Made by a program: the position numbers and the translations under genes. A DNA stretch of 64,000 bases from Thamnidium elegans (taxonomy: Eukaryota > Mucoromycota > Mucoromycetes > Mucorales > Mucoraceae), in NCBI GenBank assembly GCA_025201345.1, contig JAIXMG010000016.1, positions 434,001-498,000 of the forward strand, read 5' to 3'. This document shows positions 1-9,740 of the stretch, one piece after another (the stretch's first letter is position 1; each line of letters starts with the position of its first letter). The notes under the pieces were generated by a model. That model did not search any database and was not told the DNA's origin. It was given only the letters and a program-made list of their open reading frames with translations.

Positions 1-797
1 TATTTTTTTTTTTAGTTTTTTTAGTTTAAGTTTACCTAAAAGAACCAACTTGAATTGATACGTTTTTCCTTGTTGTTGTTGTTGTGGTTGTCTAGTAGCC
101 ATTTGCTAATAATGATAATGATAAAGAGATAAAAAAAAAAAGAAAAAAGAAAAAGGAAAAAATAAAAGAATAAACGTCATCTTTTTTTAAGATACCGAAA
201 ATTGATTTTACGGAGAAAATACAAAAAGAGGAGTATTCAAGGGAAGTTGAATAAAATAGCGTATAAATAAAAAAGAAAAAGAGAAAAAGAGTTATGATAG
301 TATCCAAGATCTACAATACAGTCATTGGATCTACATCAAAAGAAAAAATACCTGTCAGAGTAAAGCAAACTTCTTTTTTAAGAAAAAACGCATGTTTTTA
401 AGCTAAACTAGGACTTTTGTTTTAAAAAGTATGGAGCACAGACTTTTTTTTATATAATTTAATAATACTACTGTATAAAAATACAAGTAAAACGTGGACT
501 GAACACAAACCCACGTTTTTTAATAAAAGCCTTTAGAATAGAATTGACTCTCCCTAATAGAATCCTGCAGGGTTACATCTTGTAACACAGTGTAATCCCA
601 TCACCCACGTTTTTTTTATTCTACTGAGATCAATGCCCTCTTTTTATAGATATCACTTATATATAAAAAGGAGGAAAAAAATATTAAAGCAAATAGTACC
701 GCTACACAACAAAAAAAAAAGTATAAATACCAAACTACTTTTATTTTATTTTTTATATTTTTATTAAACCTTTTTCTTTCTGAATATAACAACAAAA
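1..797. other. AT-rich intergenic DNA, no gene seen
   Basis: Mostly poly-A and poly-T rich sequence. The open frames here code for Phe/Leu/Ser-rich low-complexity peptides and are not credible genes. The last ~100 bases, pyrimidine-rich and A-rich just before position 798, are probably the promoter and 5' leader of the zinc-finger gene that follows. Confidence 0.5.
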
Positions 798-1410
798 ATG
801 GCAAATACTTTACTATCAATTACAGATTCAAAAGGAAGGCAAGTCAACTTGTTAAATGAAATTGAAACAAGTTATCAACCAAAGCGAAGATATCATTGTA
901 CAGAATTAGGTTGTCAAAAGAGTTTTACTACAAGGTAATACAGTCCATAATAAATCTTTAACAAGTTTATTAATTACTTTATAAAATAGTGGTCATTTAG
1001 CTAGACACCATAGAATTCATACAGGTGAAAAAAACTTTCACTGTATATATCCTGGTTGTCCTTCCAAGTTCTCTCGTCAAGATAATATGATGCAGCATTA
1101 TCGTACACACATGTCTTCTCGATCCAGACATCACCAATACTTGAATCATCACCGTCATCATCAAAGACAAATATTACATTGTCATTCGTACTACAGTTCT
1201 GAAGGCAGTGAATTATACTCATTACGTCAAGAGGATATCAATCGCAGAGCATGGTCATTTTCATCCGGTAGTTCTTCTTCTACTGCTTCAAATCATCCCA
1301 GTTTTCTTATCACCCCTGATTATAGTACAATGTCTCACCACACATCCTTACAAAACTGGAGTGGCACATACTCGCCACCTTCTTATTACTACTACAATGA
1401 CCCTGTATAA
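798..1410 (+). CDS. C2H2 zinc-finger transcription factor (NRG1-like repressor type)
   Basis: Two exons, 798-934 and 990-1410, give a 185-aa protein. The 55-nt intron (gtaata...atag) falls inside the first finger, and splicing restores a perfect C-x4-C-x12-H-x3-H finger (about residues 34-56) followed by the linker HTGEK and a second C-x4-C-x12-H-x3-H finger (about 64-86). The helix residues TTSGHLARH and FSRQDNMMQHYRTH are those of the fungal NRG1/NRG2-type repressors that bind CCCT-like sites; that assignment is inferred from these motifs. The C-terminal ~100 residues are His-, Ser- and Tyr-rich and probably disordered. The start is the first ATG after a pyrimidine tract and reads in frame to finger 1. 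The protein should act in the nucleus; target genes cannot be told from sequence. Confidence 0.85.
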
Positions 1411-2892
1411 TTCATCTCTCTCCTCACATGTATACATCCTTTATATGACTTTCTTTTTATTTTTATGCCTCCCCTCCCCCCTTTCCCCAACTCTTTTATA
1501 TATATATATATGCCTATTATGTATTTTTACAGAACTATTTCTGACAAATTAGTAACACTGATTTTTTTTTTCTTTTAAAGTTTATAAAAATTGACGCACC
1601 ACCACTTAAAATCATTAAACTAAGCCTAATTCTGATATACTAATGTTACACGATTTCCCTTTTTTTTTTCGTTACACCACTCAAAAGAAAGTACTCGTTG
1701 AAGAGGATCTTCTTTACATGTTACATGAACCTAAATATCTAGATGATAGATCGAATTATTTAACTGGAGCATTTCATGCTTCTTCAGGTAAATATTCTAT
1801 TTAACGTTTAACAATAAGAATAATCTTGGAAAAACCATCAATTTTTGCTGATTCTCTTTGCTACCAATATGTTTTGGCTGCTTTTAGTTTTTTTTCCATC
1901 AATAAAACAATATTCCAAGATATAATTAAATCGACGAGTTACAGTTTATCGATTAAATATAGATTTGGAAAAAAAATCAAAGAGCGGTAATATGACTTAA
2001 TTGTTCTTGGTTTCTGAGCACCCAGTTAAGCTCGGCAGGTGGATTTCTATTTTGTATACGTTTAATTGAGCTAAATACACTATGGGCAAATCTTTAGTAA
2101 ATGGTACTTTTATTAGTATACTGGTTTCCAATGGAAATCTCGATACACCGTCGTTACTTTTCGGTTAACTACCTTTACGGATGATCATTATTCTAAGAAG
2201 AATCGTATCGGTTTGTGCGAAGACGGAAAGCACACAAAACGAAAGTATAAAAGCAAAAGCAAAGCAATAAGTAAAGAAAAAAAAAAGATGGAATAAATAT
2301 AGGTGATAAAATAGGTCTATTTACTCATCCTGGTGTGATATACTACTATTTGTTTCATATACCCGTATTTATATGTCAGCGAATAGTTTTTATTATACTT
2401 GTGTAAACCTTGTTGTTCCAACTTGATTCACGCAAGATTCTGTTTTATGCGGATAAAACAAAGTTGAGTGGAGTGTACGAAAAAATAATAAAATACATCT
2501 CACTTTTAGGCAAATAGAACAATGTATCAAGAGTTTTCCTTTCTAAATTCAGAAAAAAACTTTTCTGAATATTTCTAAATGTTTTCTAAATAGAAAATAG
2601 TTTCTAAAAAATTGGACACTGAATGTATATCGATGGTTTCTAAATTTTAAAGATACGGATACTAAAAATATGGCTGAAATGAGTCAAATGGATACTGAAT
2701 AAATAAACTCGCAATACGTATTTTTCAGTAGAATTTCTACTGAGTAAAGTATAATAAGTACTATATCACATTCGGTATCCAGCTTACCGTGTTCAGTAGA
2801 ATATATAATACGCAATAAATTCGGTACTCTCCCTCGCAAAAAAAATGGTATATAACATGAACCTAGTGATTTTGATTGTATTGTTTTTTTAG

Positions 2893-3772
2893 GTCCTTGG
2901 AAATGCAGAAGAGTGGTATGTAGACCCTACACACAAGACCTGCAAGCCAAGAGTGAAGATGTTTTCGAGGAACAGTTGGATCTGTTCAATACCTATTTCA
3001 CAGATAGGTTTTCTAGTTCTGTTGCTTACTTAAAAAAAAAGATATGGGTAGAAAGAAAGACTCTTTGGAGACCTGTAAGTACACTTTGTTTTTTTTTTAT
3101 CAGCAATCTACATATTACTAGCCTTCTGTTTAGGATGCATCATATTATACGAACAACATGATTGAACCATACCACAATAAAGTAAAATTGTTTTATTTGA
3201 CAAGATCGAGAAACAAGCATGTTGACCGTGTGGTATACACTTTGGTAAATGTTGTTCTCTGCGATTATAGAACAGAGCACTTACAGGTCGGGTTTGGTCT
3301 TAAAGATATGCCATTAAGGAAGGATCAAGCAAGAAGAAAAAAGTTGGCTGACGAAAATTGATTTACTTGTTGCCCAGCACTTCTATGGAAAAATGATCAA
3401 ACGATATGTCATTTTATACTGTTACATTATTTAATGTATCTATCTTTGCCTATCTTTCACCAAAGATGTATCAAATAATAAGTACTGATATCGTTACGTT
3501 GGATACTTCTGGTGTGTTTATTGAAAGATGCGCTTGTGTAAACACATTTTTCTTGTTTCTCGTGCCCATGCAATCGCATATAATGATAAGTATGCGTTTA
3601 CTCGTCATTTGATTGCTAGCAATGATACTGGTGCTACCGATATTCTTATTGAAGAAGATGTAATTGGCTTCCAGGGAATTGAAGAACAAGAAAAACAAAG
3701 ATTTTTGCGTGTAGACTTGTTATCAGAGTCATTAAAACCAGACCGAGATTCCAAAGTTTCTATTTTCATCTA
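2893..3772 (+). pseudogene. Broken Mutator-like (MULE) transposase with SWIM-type zinc finger
   Basis: Frame pieces joined by a GT-AG intron (3076-3133) read as the end of a MULE transposase: YYTNNMIEPYHNK, then a KHVDRVVYTL segment at about 3160-3260, matching the TNN-x-ESWHN-x-LK and R-RR-DR-IY-L patterns of that family. The frame stops at 3359-3361. Further on, fragments resembling a SWIM zinc finger lie in two different frames: C-A-C in one (near 3530) and CKHIFLVSRAHAI in the next (near 3533-3570), so the CxC...CxH motif is disrupted by a frameshift or short deletion. A possible upstream exon (about 1645-1788, ending FHASSG) joins in phase through a ~1.1-kb intron. The gene is not functional as it stands. 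Family assignment is inferred from motifs only. Confidence 0.6.
2910..3207 (+). repeat. 298-bp duplicated MULE fragment, copy 1
   Basis: This 298-nt stretch is almost identical to the reverse complement of 5407-5704. Both have exactly the same length, and I saw a single base difference (Thr versus Ala codon in FNxYF). The copy includes the intron at 3076-3133, so it was duplicated as DNA, not through spliced RNA. Copy 1 is continuous with the rest of the transposase pseudogene; copy 2 is not. Confidence 0.92.
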
Positions 3773-3839
3773 AATTACGCAAAGTTCAATTTTTATTATT
3801 ACTATATAAATTCTAAATGGTTGGGGAGGGGTTTGATTT

Positions 3840-5248
3840 TTATTCTGATTTAGTTACAGTGGCAATAGTGGGAACACCAGACTTAACTTCTACTGTACGA
3901 GCACGTTTATTATTAATTTCAATCTTGTTAGCATCAGTTGCTGTGTTATCTCTCTTTCTTCCACCTTCTTTACCACCACGACCCCCACGTCCGCCACCAC
4001 GTCCGCCGCGACCACCACGACCACCACGACCACCACGACCACTACGCTTAGCAGCATGTGCGTCCTTTTGAATTTTGTTAAAGTGAGAACGTGCTTCGGA
4101 ACTAACCAAGAAGAACTTGATACCTTCAATTTGTTGATCCTCCAACTTTGCCAAAAATTCTTCAGCAGTCATCTTGAATAACTCAACTACACCAGTACCT
4201 TCTTCCTTTAAAGGCTCAAGACGACCTACATCAGAATGGACAGTCTTCACAAGATCCTTAATATCACGGTATCTGTGTTCTTGACCATTAGAGTATTCAA
4301 CCAAATGTCTGTGACCGAACTTTGAGAACTCGTAGTCTTGACCAGAAAATTTCTCTGCCTTCTTCATCTCAACGTAATCGTTCTTGATCATGTTTAATAA
4401 AGTAATACCATCATACTCTGTTGCTTCGGATACAACCTTTTCTGCAATCTCGGGTGTTTCAAATTCAACAAAGATACTGCCCTTAAAGGCACCATCACGA
4501 TTAGAAGCACCTTCACGACGAAGACGAAGCGAAACTACACGACCGTACTTGCTGTAAAATTCTTTTAATTCTGCTTCGGTAGGTTGCTTTTCAACAGAGA
4601 AACCTTTCTAATAATACTTGTTAGAGTATGAGTTTTTCTTTTTTTCTCGCTAAAAAAAATAAAATAAAAAACTTACAGCGTAGATAGATCTCTTGTTTTG
4701 AACTTGCATATGGGTCAAAAGTACGTTAGTAGCAGTAGCAACATGTTCCTTTTGAATTTCTTCAACTTCTTTCTTGATACAGCGAATTTGTGTCTTTTCA
4801 GGGTTCATTTCAAAATCTTTAGGTGCTAAAGTAACTGCCTTTTCAAATAAACTAAGATCGCCGTCCAAGATCTGTTTGAATCGCTTGATCATTGACATTT
4901 TCTTAATAGTAACCCCTTTCATATAAACCTCATATTAGTTTTTTTTTGTTTTTTTTTTGTTTACTGTTTTTTTTTAAAAAAAAGATCCTACTTACATCCT
5001 CCAGCGTCTCTTTCAACCAACTCTCTGAAAAAGTTATCCTTCTTGATGTTTTCAGGATCGAAAATAGCACCAAGTTGTTCAAGAACGTCGTGTACAATAG
5101 GTGGCTGTTCGACAACAGGTTCCATGGCAATGTCTTCTTCAGCGACAGCTTCAGTGGCTTCGGTTACTTCAGTAGCTTCAGTAACTTGTTCAACAACAGG
5201 TTCCTCGACAATAACTTGTTCGACTTTATCTTGAGCTACTTCAGACAT
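3840..5248 (-). CDS. La ribonucleoprotein (Lhp1/SSB homologue)
   Basis: Three exons (5248-4996, 4915-4677, 4607-3840) encode 419 aa. La binds the UUU-OH 3' ends of RNA polymerase III transcripts and protects pre-tRNAs and other small RNAs in the nucleus. An acidic Val/Glu-rich N-terminus (1-55) is followed by a La motif (about 60-150; FFRELVERDAGGWVTIKKM, with the W codon restored by splicing), an RRM (about 160-240; RNP-1-like GAFKGSIFVEF) and a second RRM-like xRRM region (about 270-350). The tail carries an RGG-type (GRGGRGG) repeat and a basic stretch, KKARTVEVK-like. Length is close to animal La (~410 aa) and longer than yeast Lhp1. The intron 1 acceptor (4917-4916) is fixed by the conserved DGW in the La motif. 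The gene sits between two inverted transposase fragments. Confidence 0.93.
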
Positions 5249-5406
5249 GACTACTACTACTACAGAAATAAAAAAAAAAATAAAAAAAAAAACTTTTTTT
5301 TTTCGTGAGTTTTTTCTCGTTTTTATACTCCGTGATAAATAAATAAGATTAAGTCTTTTATAAGTCTTTATTTACAAGTCTTTATTTATCTATTTACGAA
5401 GTCCTA
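5249..5406 (-). promoter_or_regulatory. Upstream region of the La gene
   Basis: The ~160 bases upstream of the La start are A-rich near the ATG and hold short repeats of the type AAGTCTTTATTTA (near 5360-5390). They end exactly where the inverted transposase fragment begins, so the upstream limit of the La promoter may have been reset by the insertion. No specific factor site was identified. Confidence 0.35.
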
Positions 5407-5704
5407 GATCTTGTCAAATAAAACAATTTTACTTTATTGTGGTATGGTTCAATCATGTTGTTCGTATAATATGATGCATCCTAAACAGAAGGCTAGTAAT
5501 ATGTAGATTGCTGATAAAAAAAAAACAAAGTGTACTTACAGGTCTCCAAAGAGTCTTTCTTTCTACCCATATCTTTTTTTTTAAGTAAGCAACAGAACTA
5601 GAAAACCTATCTGTGAAATAGGCATTGAACAGATCCAACTGTTCCTCGAAAACATCTTCACTCTTGGCTTGCAGGTCTTGTGTGTAGGGTCTACATACCA
5701 CTCT
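5407..5704 (-). repeat. 298-bp duplicated MULE fragment, copy 2 (inverted)
   Basis: Reverse-complement copy of 2910-3207, carrying the same truncated transposase reading frame (from VCRPYTQDLQ to about MIEPYHNK) and the same intron. It has no continuation on either side. One edge is within 2 nt of the piggyBac terminal repeat and its CTAA, and the other faces the La promoter. Confidence 0.92.
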
Positions 5705-5706
5705 AA

Positions 5707-5742
5707 CAGGTAGAGATTACCCCTCCCTGCCCAAATGGGCAG
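5707..5742 (+). repeat. piggyBac left terminal inverted repeat
   Basis: Outer motif CAGGTAGAGATTA (5707-5719) and the palindrome CTGCCCAAATGGGCAG (5727-5742). It pairs with the right end at 8174-8205. A second, subterminal palindrome CTGCCCAAAAGGGCAG lies at 5915-5930, and its sequence is closer to the right-end copy than the outer left one is. Confidence 0.75.
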
Positions 5743-6015
5743 TCTCTTAAAGTATACATTCCGTAAAAAAAAAATACATCTTTTAAAAAACTAATTATAT
5801 ATTTTTAAAGACAAGGTTGTCTAGTATAAGTACGTTTTTTCTTCTTTTTTTTTTATCATGTATTTGTAAAGATATGATTTATGCTGAGAGCCTTGTTTTA
5901 GAGTTTTTTTTACACTGCCCAAAAGGGCAGGCCCTTTAAAGGTCATTTAATATATTAAAAAAAATATTTTATTTGATATCCATAATATGACAAATAGAAA
6001 ATACAATAATAAATG

Positions 6016-8018
6016 TTACTGAATTGTTTTTTCCTTTCCAACTTCAAGTAAATGCGAGTGATAGCACTTTTGACAAAGGGGTATGTCGGGGTTACAAGAG
6101 CTGCATTTCTCTACTCTTGTGCCACTTATACCTTTGTCAATGCAAGCTCTACATGTAAGTTTTCGTCTCTTAAGCCCTTTTTCGTTTTTTACACGCACAA
6201 AGTTGTACATACTGTCACTTCTAAAAGTTCGACAACTTATTTCGTATTCAGCATTACCCGTCAAGGCTTCACAATGCTTCAAAAGCCGAAATGCAAAGAT
6301 GTCTTTAAAGGCGCTATGGCCCATCTTTTCACCGTCTTCCGCAAAAACCTTGTAGCAGCTGAATGCATTAGCCTTACAAATACCAAGGATAAAACCCAAG
6401 AATCTCATCTCCCATCTTTCGGTAGAGATCACATCATGATATGAGATGAGGTTATCCCTGCGATTGTTTGCAGTATCCACAGAACCTATTTTTTATATTA
6501 CAAACCTCTTTTTTTCAATGCTAGTAACAAACTTACTTTTATGCGTCCCATACTCGTCAATTACATCAGGTCGACTTATTACAGTTACATGGCTATTACT
6601 TTCTTCAGTTCGCTTATAGGGAGTCATCCTAGTGGTTCCACACGAAGACACAAATTATTTCACTTTCTTATCATGGTAAGCACAAACAAAGATCTTTCCA
6701 TCATCACTGTTTCTGTGCATCGTATAATGACTTCCACGAAGAGCCTCAACTTGAGATGCTATATAAGCAGTAGGCATTCCCCTAGGCCAGTATCGACGCT
6801 TTGTTACTTGCATGATCGAATACAAGCCAAGTTCGCTTAGCATTCTTACCATATCCAGAGAACCAAACCAAGAGTCAGCAATTACTGTCCTTCCACTGGA
6901 AAACCAAGGTTTTACCAGCCGTTTTACTGTGGCAAGCAAGTTACGCATATCAGGATCATTATCGTACTCCTTAAGACAAGGATCACTGACTGTATCCAAG
7001 CGAATAATACAATTGGTATGGTAGTCAGCCAGTGTCTTGAATTCTTGGCCAATTGGGTGAGGCTTCCGAAGTATCTTCTTAACATTGGACATACCAACAC
7101 CTAGCCACTGATTCATTGATTCATCAATTACCAAATATTGGCAGGGTATCAAGCAACTAGCACAGTGATTGTTAAAAGCTTCAATAGTTGACCTGACCTG
7201 ATACAATGGATCACGAGCAAACTTTTCAGCAGAACATACTTCAAACACATGCATCTTCATAATATCCTTGAATCTTTTCTGAGACATGTACTTATTACAA
7301 TCGAGATATAGTCTTATGTTACTGTTTCCAGCATTCCAGTAGGCTTTAATATACCAATGTCTAACGGACGACATTACTGATAAGATCGCAATCCATGTCA
7401 ACTATTCAATAAAAGTCAAATCAGTCCACGAAATCAACACCATTCTTGCATTGATGTTAATATTGCTAACAATAACATTGAAGTGTTCTAAGGGCAAAAA
7501 AACAAGAAGTAATCAACAGGACGACAAAATCTAGCATTGACTAGATTTAATTTAGCTTTTTTTGAAGCATAGCCATTGCTTGCCTGAATACGACTGTCTA
7601 TATAGACCTCTCCAGCAGCCCAACCGTCAGAAGGAGTCAAATCTAACTCTTCCTCTACATTTTCGTACTCCTCAGACTCGTCTGAATCATCCGACTCGTC
7701 TCTTACTACTTCTAGAACCACAGGAACACTGTTGCTGACGCCCTTGTTGTTGCTGCTGAGGTTGTTTTGAGATTCCAGGTACCTGATGCATGTTGCTGCA
7801 ATTGGCATGATGAATGAAGGCGCTTCATCTAATTTCGCTTCGTAACCAGCATTACCATTAACTTCGACACGACCAACAGTTATTCCTTTAAAGCTGAGAC
7901 CTACAGCGGTCAGGTCGTACTTTTGTTGTAAAGCTTCTCGTACGTCCTTGTCCTTTATGAAACGTAAACTTACAGAAACACGTACATTGACGTCTAGTTT
8001 TGGATTAACACGTGGCAT
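6016..8018 (-). pseudogene. Inactivated piggyBac-like transposase (DDE_Tnp_1_7 family)
   Basis: Three minus-strand frame blocks (8018-7488, 7401-6655, 6480-6016) make one transposase. The first is an acidic N-terminal region ending VDYFLFF. The middle holds the catalytic core, with LVIDESMNQW (first Asp block), then KPHPIGQEFKTLADYH, then TVIADSWFGSLDMVRML (second Asp block). The last holds the GVDxxxQLxSYY-like segment SVDTANNRRDNLISYHD and a Cys-rich C-terminal domain (CRACI, CSSC, CQKCYHSH) like the piggyBac zinc-binding tail. A GT-AG intron probably lies between about 6535 and 6482. It carries at least three lesions: a frameshift in a T run near 7500, a TAG at 7404-7402 and a TAA at 6657-6655. 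With these breaks it cannot make an active enzyme. Confidence 0.8.
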
Positions 8019-8173
8019 TTTAGTTAAACTTTAGTATAAGTAATGACTGAAAGTATAGAAAGAAAAAGTAGCGTTAAGAGAACCAAAACATTTATTAACT
8101 CGTATATTTTTATGAAATCAATTCAAAATTAGAAAAAAGCTAGTGTACTGTTTAAAATTCTTTGTTTTATAGC

Positions 8174-8205
8174 CTGCCCTTTTGGGCAGACCTAATCTCT
8201 ACTTG
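8174..8205 (-). repeat. piggyBac right terminal inverted repeat
   Basis: Palindrome CTGCCCTTTTGGGCAG (8174-8189) followed by CTAATCTCTACTTG up to 8205, directly before TTAA. It is the inverted match of the left end. Confidence 0.75.
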
Positions 8206-9067
8206 TTAATGATTTCATTTTTCTTTACATCACGTTTTGACATAGGAGTGCTTGCATTGCAGCTTACTGTCATATATATATCATCGATTAAGGATCTTTG
8301 CTGCAGACCTAACGCCATTCCACTTAACGACTTGATCACTTCATCCTCCTTACTTTTTGTTTTGCTCTTTCTACAATATCCGATTACCGTATAATTATCA
8401 TTTTTCAAATTAATTATGTAATCCTGGTGCTTTTGTTTGAGACTGATAATATCTTCAATTATAATATCTGTATGAAAGATTTAAAAAAAATCCAATTAAA
8501 GTGTTAAACATTACTTACATCTGAATTCTTCTTTTAAGACGAAAAGAGATCGTTGAGATCCTCTTTGACGTTTCACTGCTGATCTTTTCAGAAAATCCAA
8601 TTTATTTCTAGCGCACCAGGTTGCAAATTTTTCAGGTGTTTCATTTATGGAAACAGTTGCGTGTTGCCACACATCATATAATATGTCGGCAGTAGACAGC
8701 AGTCTGTTCTCGTATTGTTCACAATTATTTTCTTGTGATTTATAGACTGCATTTAAATATTGGTTTGGTTTCTAGAAAGTAATTAGGCGATTGAGGAATA
8801 AAAACAATACTGTCAATTTTACGTACCTAATTGTGTTATTTGAATATCAGAATGTAGAGCTTCTTGCAATTGTGCTTCTACTCGGTATTGATGTATATCG
8901 AGAGAATTTGCGTTAATTACTCTCATACATAAAAGTCTGGACTTTTTTTGGATTGTTAGTAAAACAAATTTCAACATCCTCCATTTCATCAATTATTTTT
9001 TGTTTTCATCATTATATGCAACAGCATAGAACAAGCAAGCTGCTTGTTCTCTTGAAATTATAATCAT
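8206..9067 (-). pseudogene. Relic reading frame cut by piggyBac, function unknown
   Basis: Minus-strand pieces with plausible introns (about 8826-8774 and 8520-8468) read from an ATG at 9067: MIIISREQAACLFYAVAYND, a frame break near 9000, then NANSLDIHQYRVEAQLQEAL, an exon with a KQYENRL...WQHATVS segment (8773-8521), and a last piece with NYTVIGYCRKSKTKSKED. That last frame runs across the TTAA into the piggyBac end and stops there at 8201-8199. The motif IGYCRKS recalls the N-terminal strand of serine recombinases, but no catalytic-domain continuation is present, so this is only a resemblance. I do not recognise the family; it may be part of another mobile element. Confidence 0.4.
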
Positions 9068-9740
9068 GGTAGTTTGTTTTGCAAAGATTTCTTTTTGTTA
9101 ATTCTTGCTACACCAACATTTATGTAATTTTTTGGTGCATTTCCAACAATACATGTAAAAACGACTTTAATATCGTGAGAAAGAAAATTGTAATATAAAT
9201 ATCACGATGATTAAATAAACCTCATTTTATCATGGTTGAATAAACCCCTTTTTATCATGATTAAAATCACTTTTTTTTAAACAATGAATTCATATACAAG
9301 CAAGTACCTTTTATACAACCAAATGTCTAAATATTTCAAAAAGACCTTCCCTATGGTATGATGGTGTGCCAGGAATTTCCCTAAATTGACGCTGGTGGCG
9401 TAAATGGTGGTGTACCAAGAATTAATCTTTCTTTTTTGTGTGTATGTTAAATTATGAAAAGAAAAGAATACCAGGCTAAATCCTGAAAAGAAAAGAAAAA
9501 AAACACCAGGCTAAATCGTTAACCATATCAAAAATAAACCTTCAACTCTTTGGCCCATTTTCAAAACTGGTAACCTAAATTTTATTGGTTGTCCCATTTT
9601 CAAGATTGGTGGCCTAACCTATTTTTCTTCAGCTGTAAGTATTTCGAATAAATAAATATCAAAAAGGGATGAAAAGTGTGTTTATAAAAGAGTAAAACAA
9701 GTTTTATATATATATAAATGTGTATAAAATAAAATTACGA
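9068..9740. other. Intergenic spacer with short degenerate tandem repeats
   Basis: No gene seen. The region holds two imperfect copies of a unit like CCCATTTTCAARAYTGGTRRCCTAA (about 9557-9583 and 9595-9618), two copies of ACCAGGCTAAATC (near 9470 and 9508) and two TGGTGTRCCARGAATT copies (near 9362 and 9411). The 3' flank of ISWI ends here. Confidence 0.5.

Larger units (their letters stand above)
5707..8205 (-). mobile_element. Degenerate piggyBac-type DNA transposon
   Basis: A ~2.5-kb element, the usual size for piggyBac, with matching inverted ends. Read inward, the left end is CAGGTAGAGATTA and the right end, on the other strand, CAAGTAGAGATTA, each followed by a palindrome CTGCCCAAAWGGGCAG. 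The right end is flanked by TTAA (8206-8209), the classic piggyBac target, and the left by CTAA (5703-5706), one base off, suggesting decay of a TTAA duplication. The interior carries a broken transposase in minus orientation. Confidence 0.8.

Noticed and set aside
1208..1552. 114-aa plus-strand frame overlapping the first zinc-finger gene
   Set aside because: Out-of-frame shadow of the spliced C2H2 gene.
4946..5308. 120-aa plus-strand frame opposite La exon 1
   Set aside because: Antisense shadow of the La acidic region and intron, Phe/Lys-rich.
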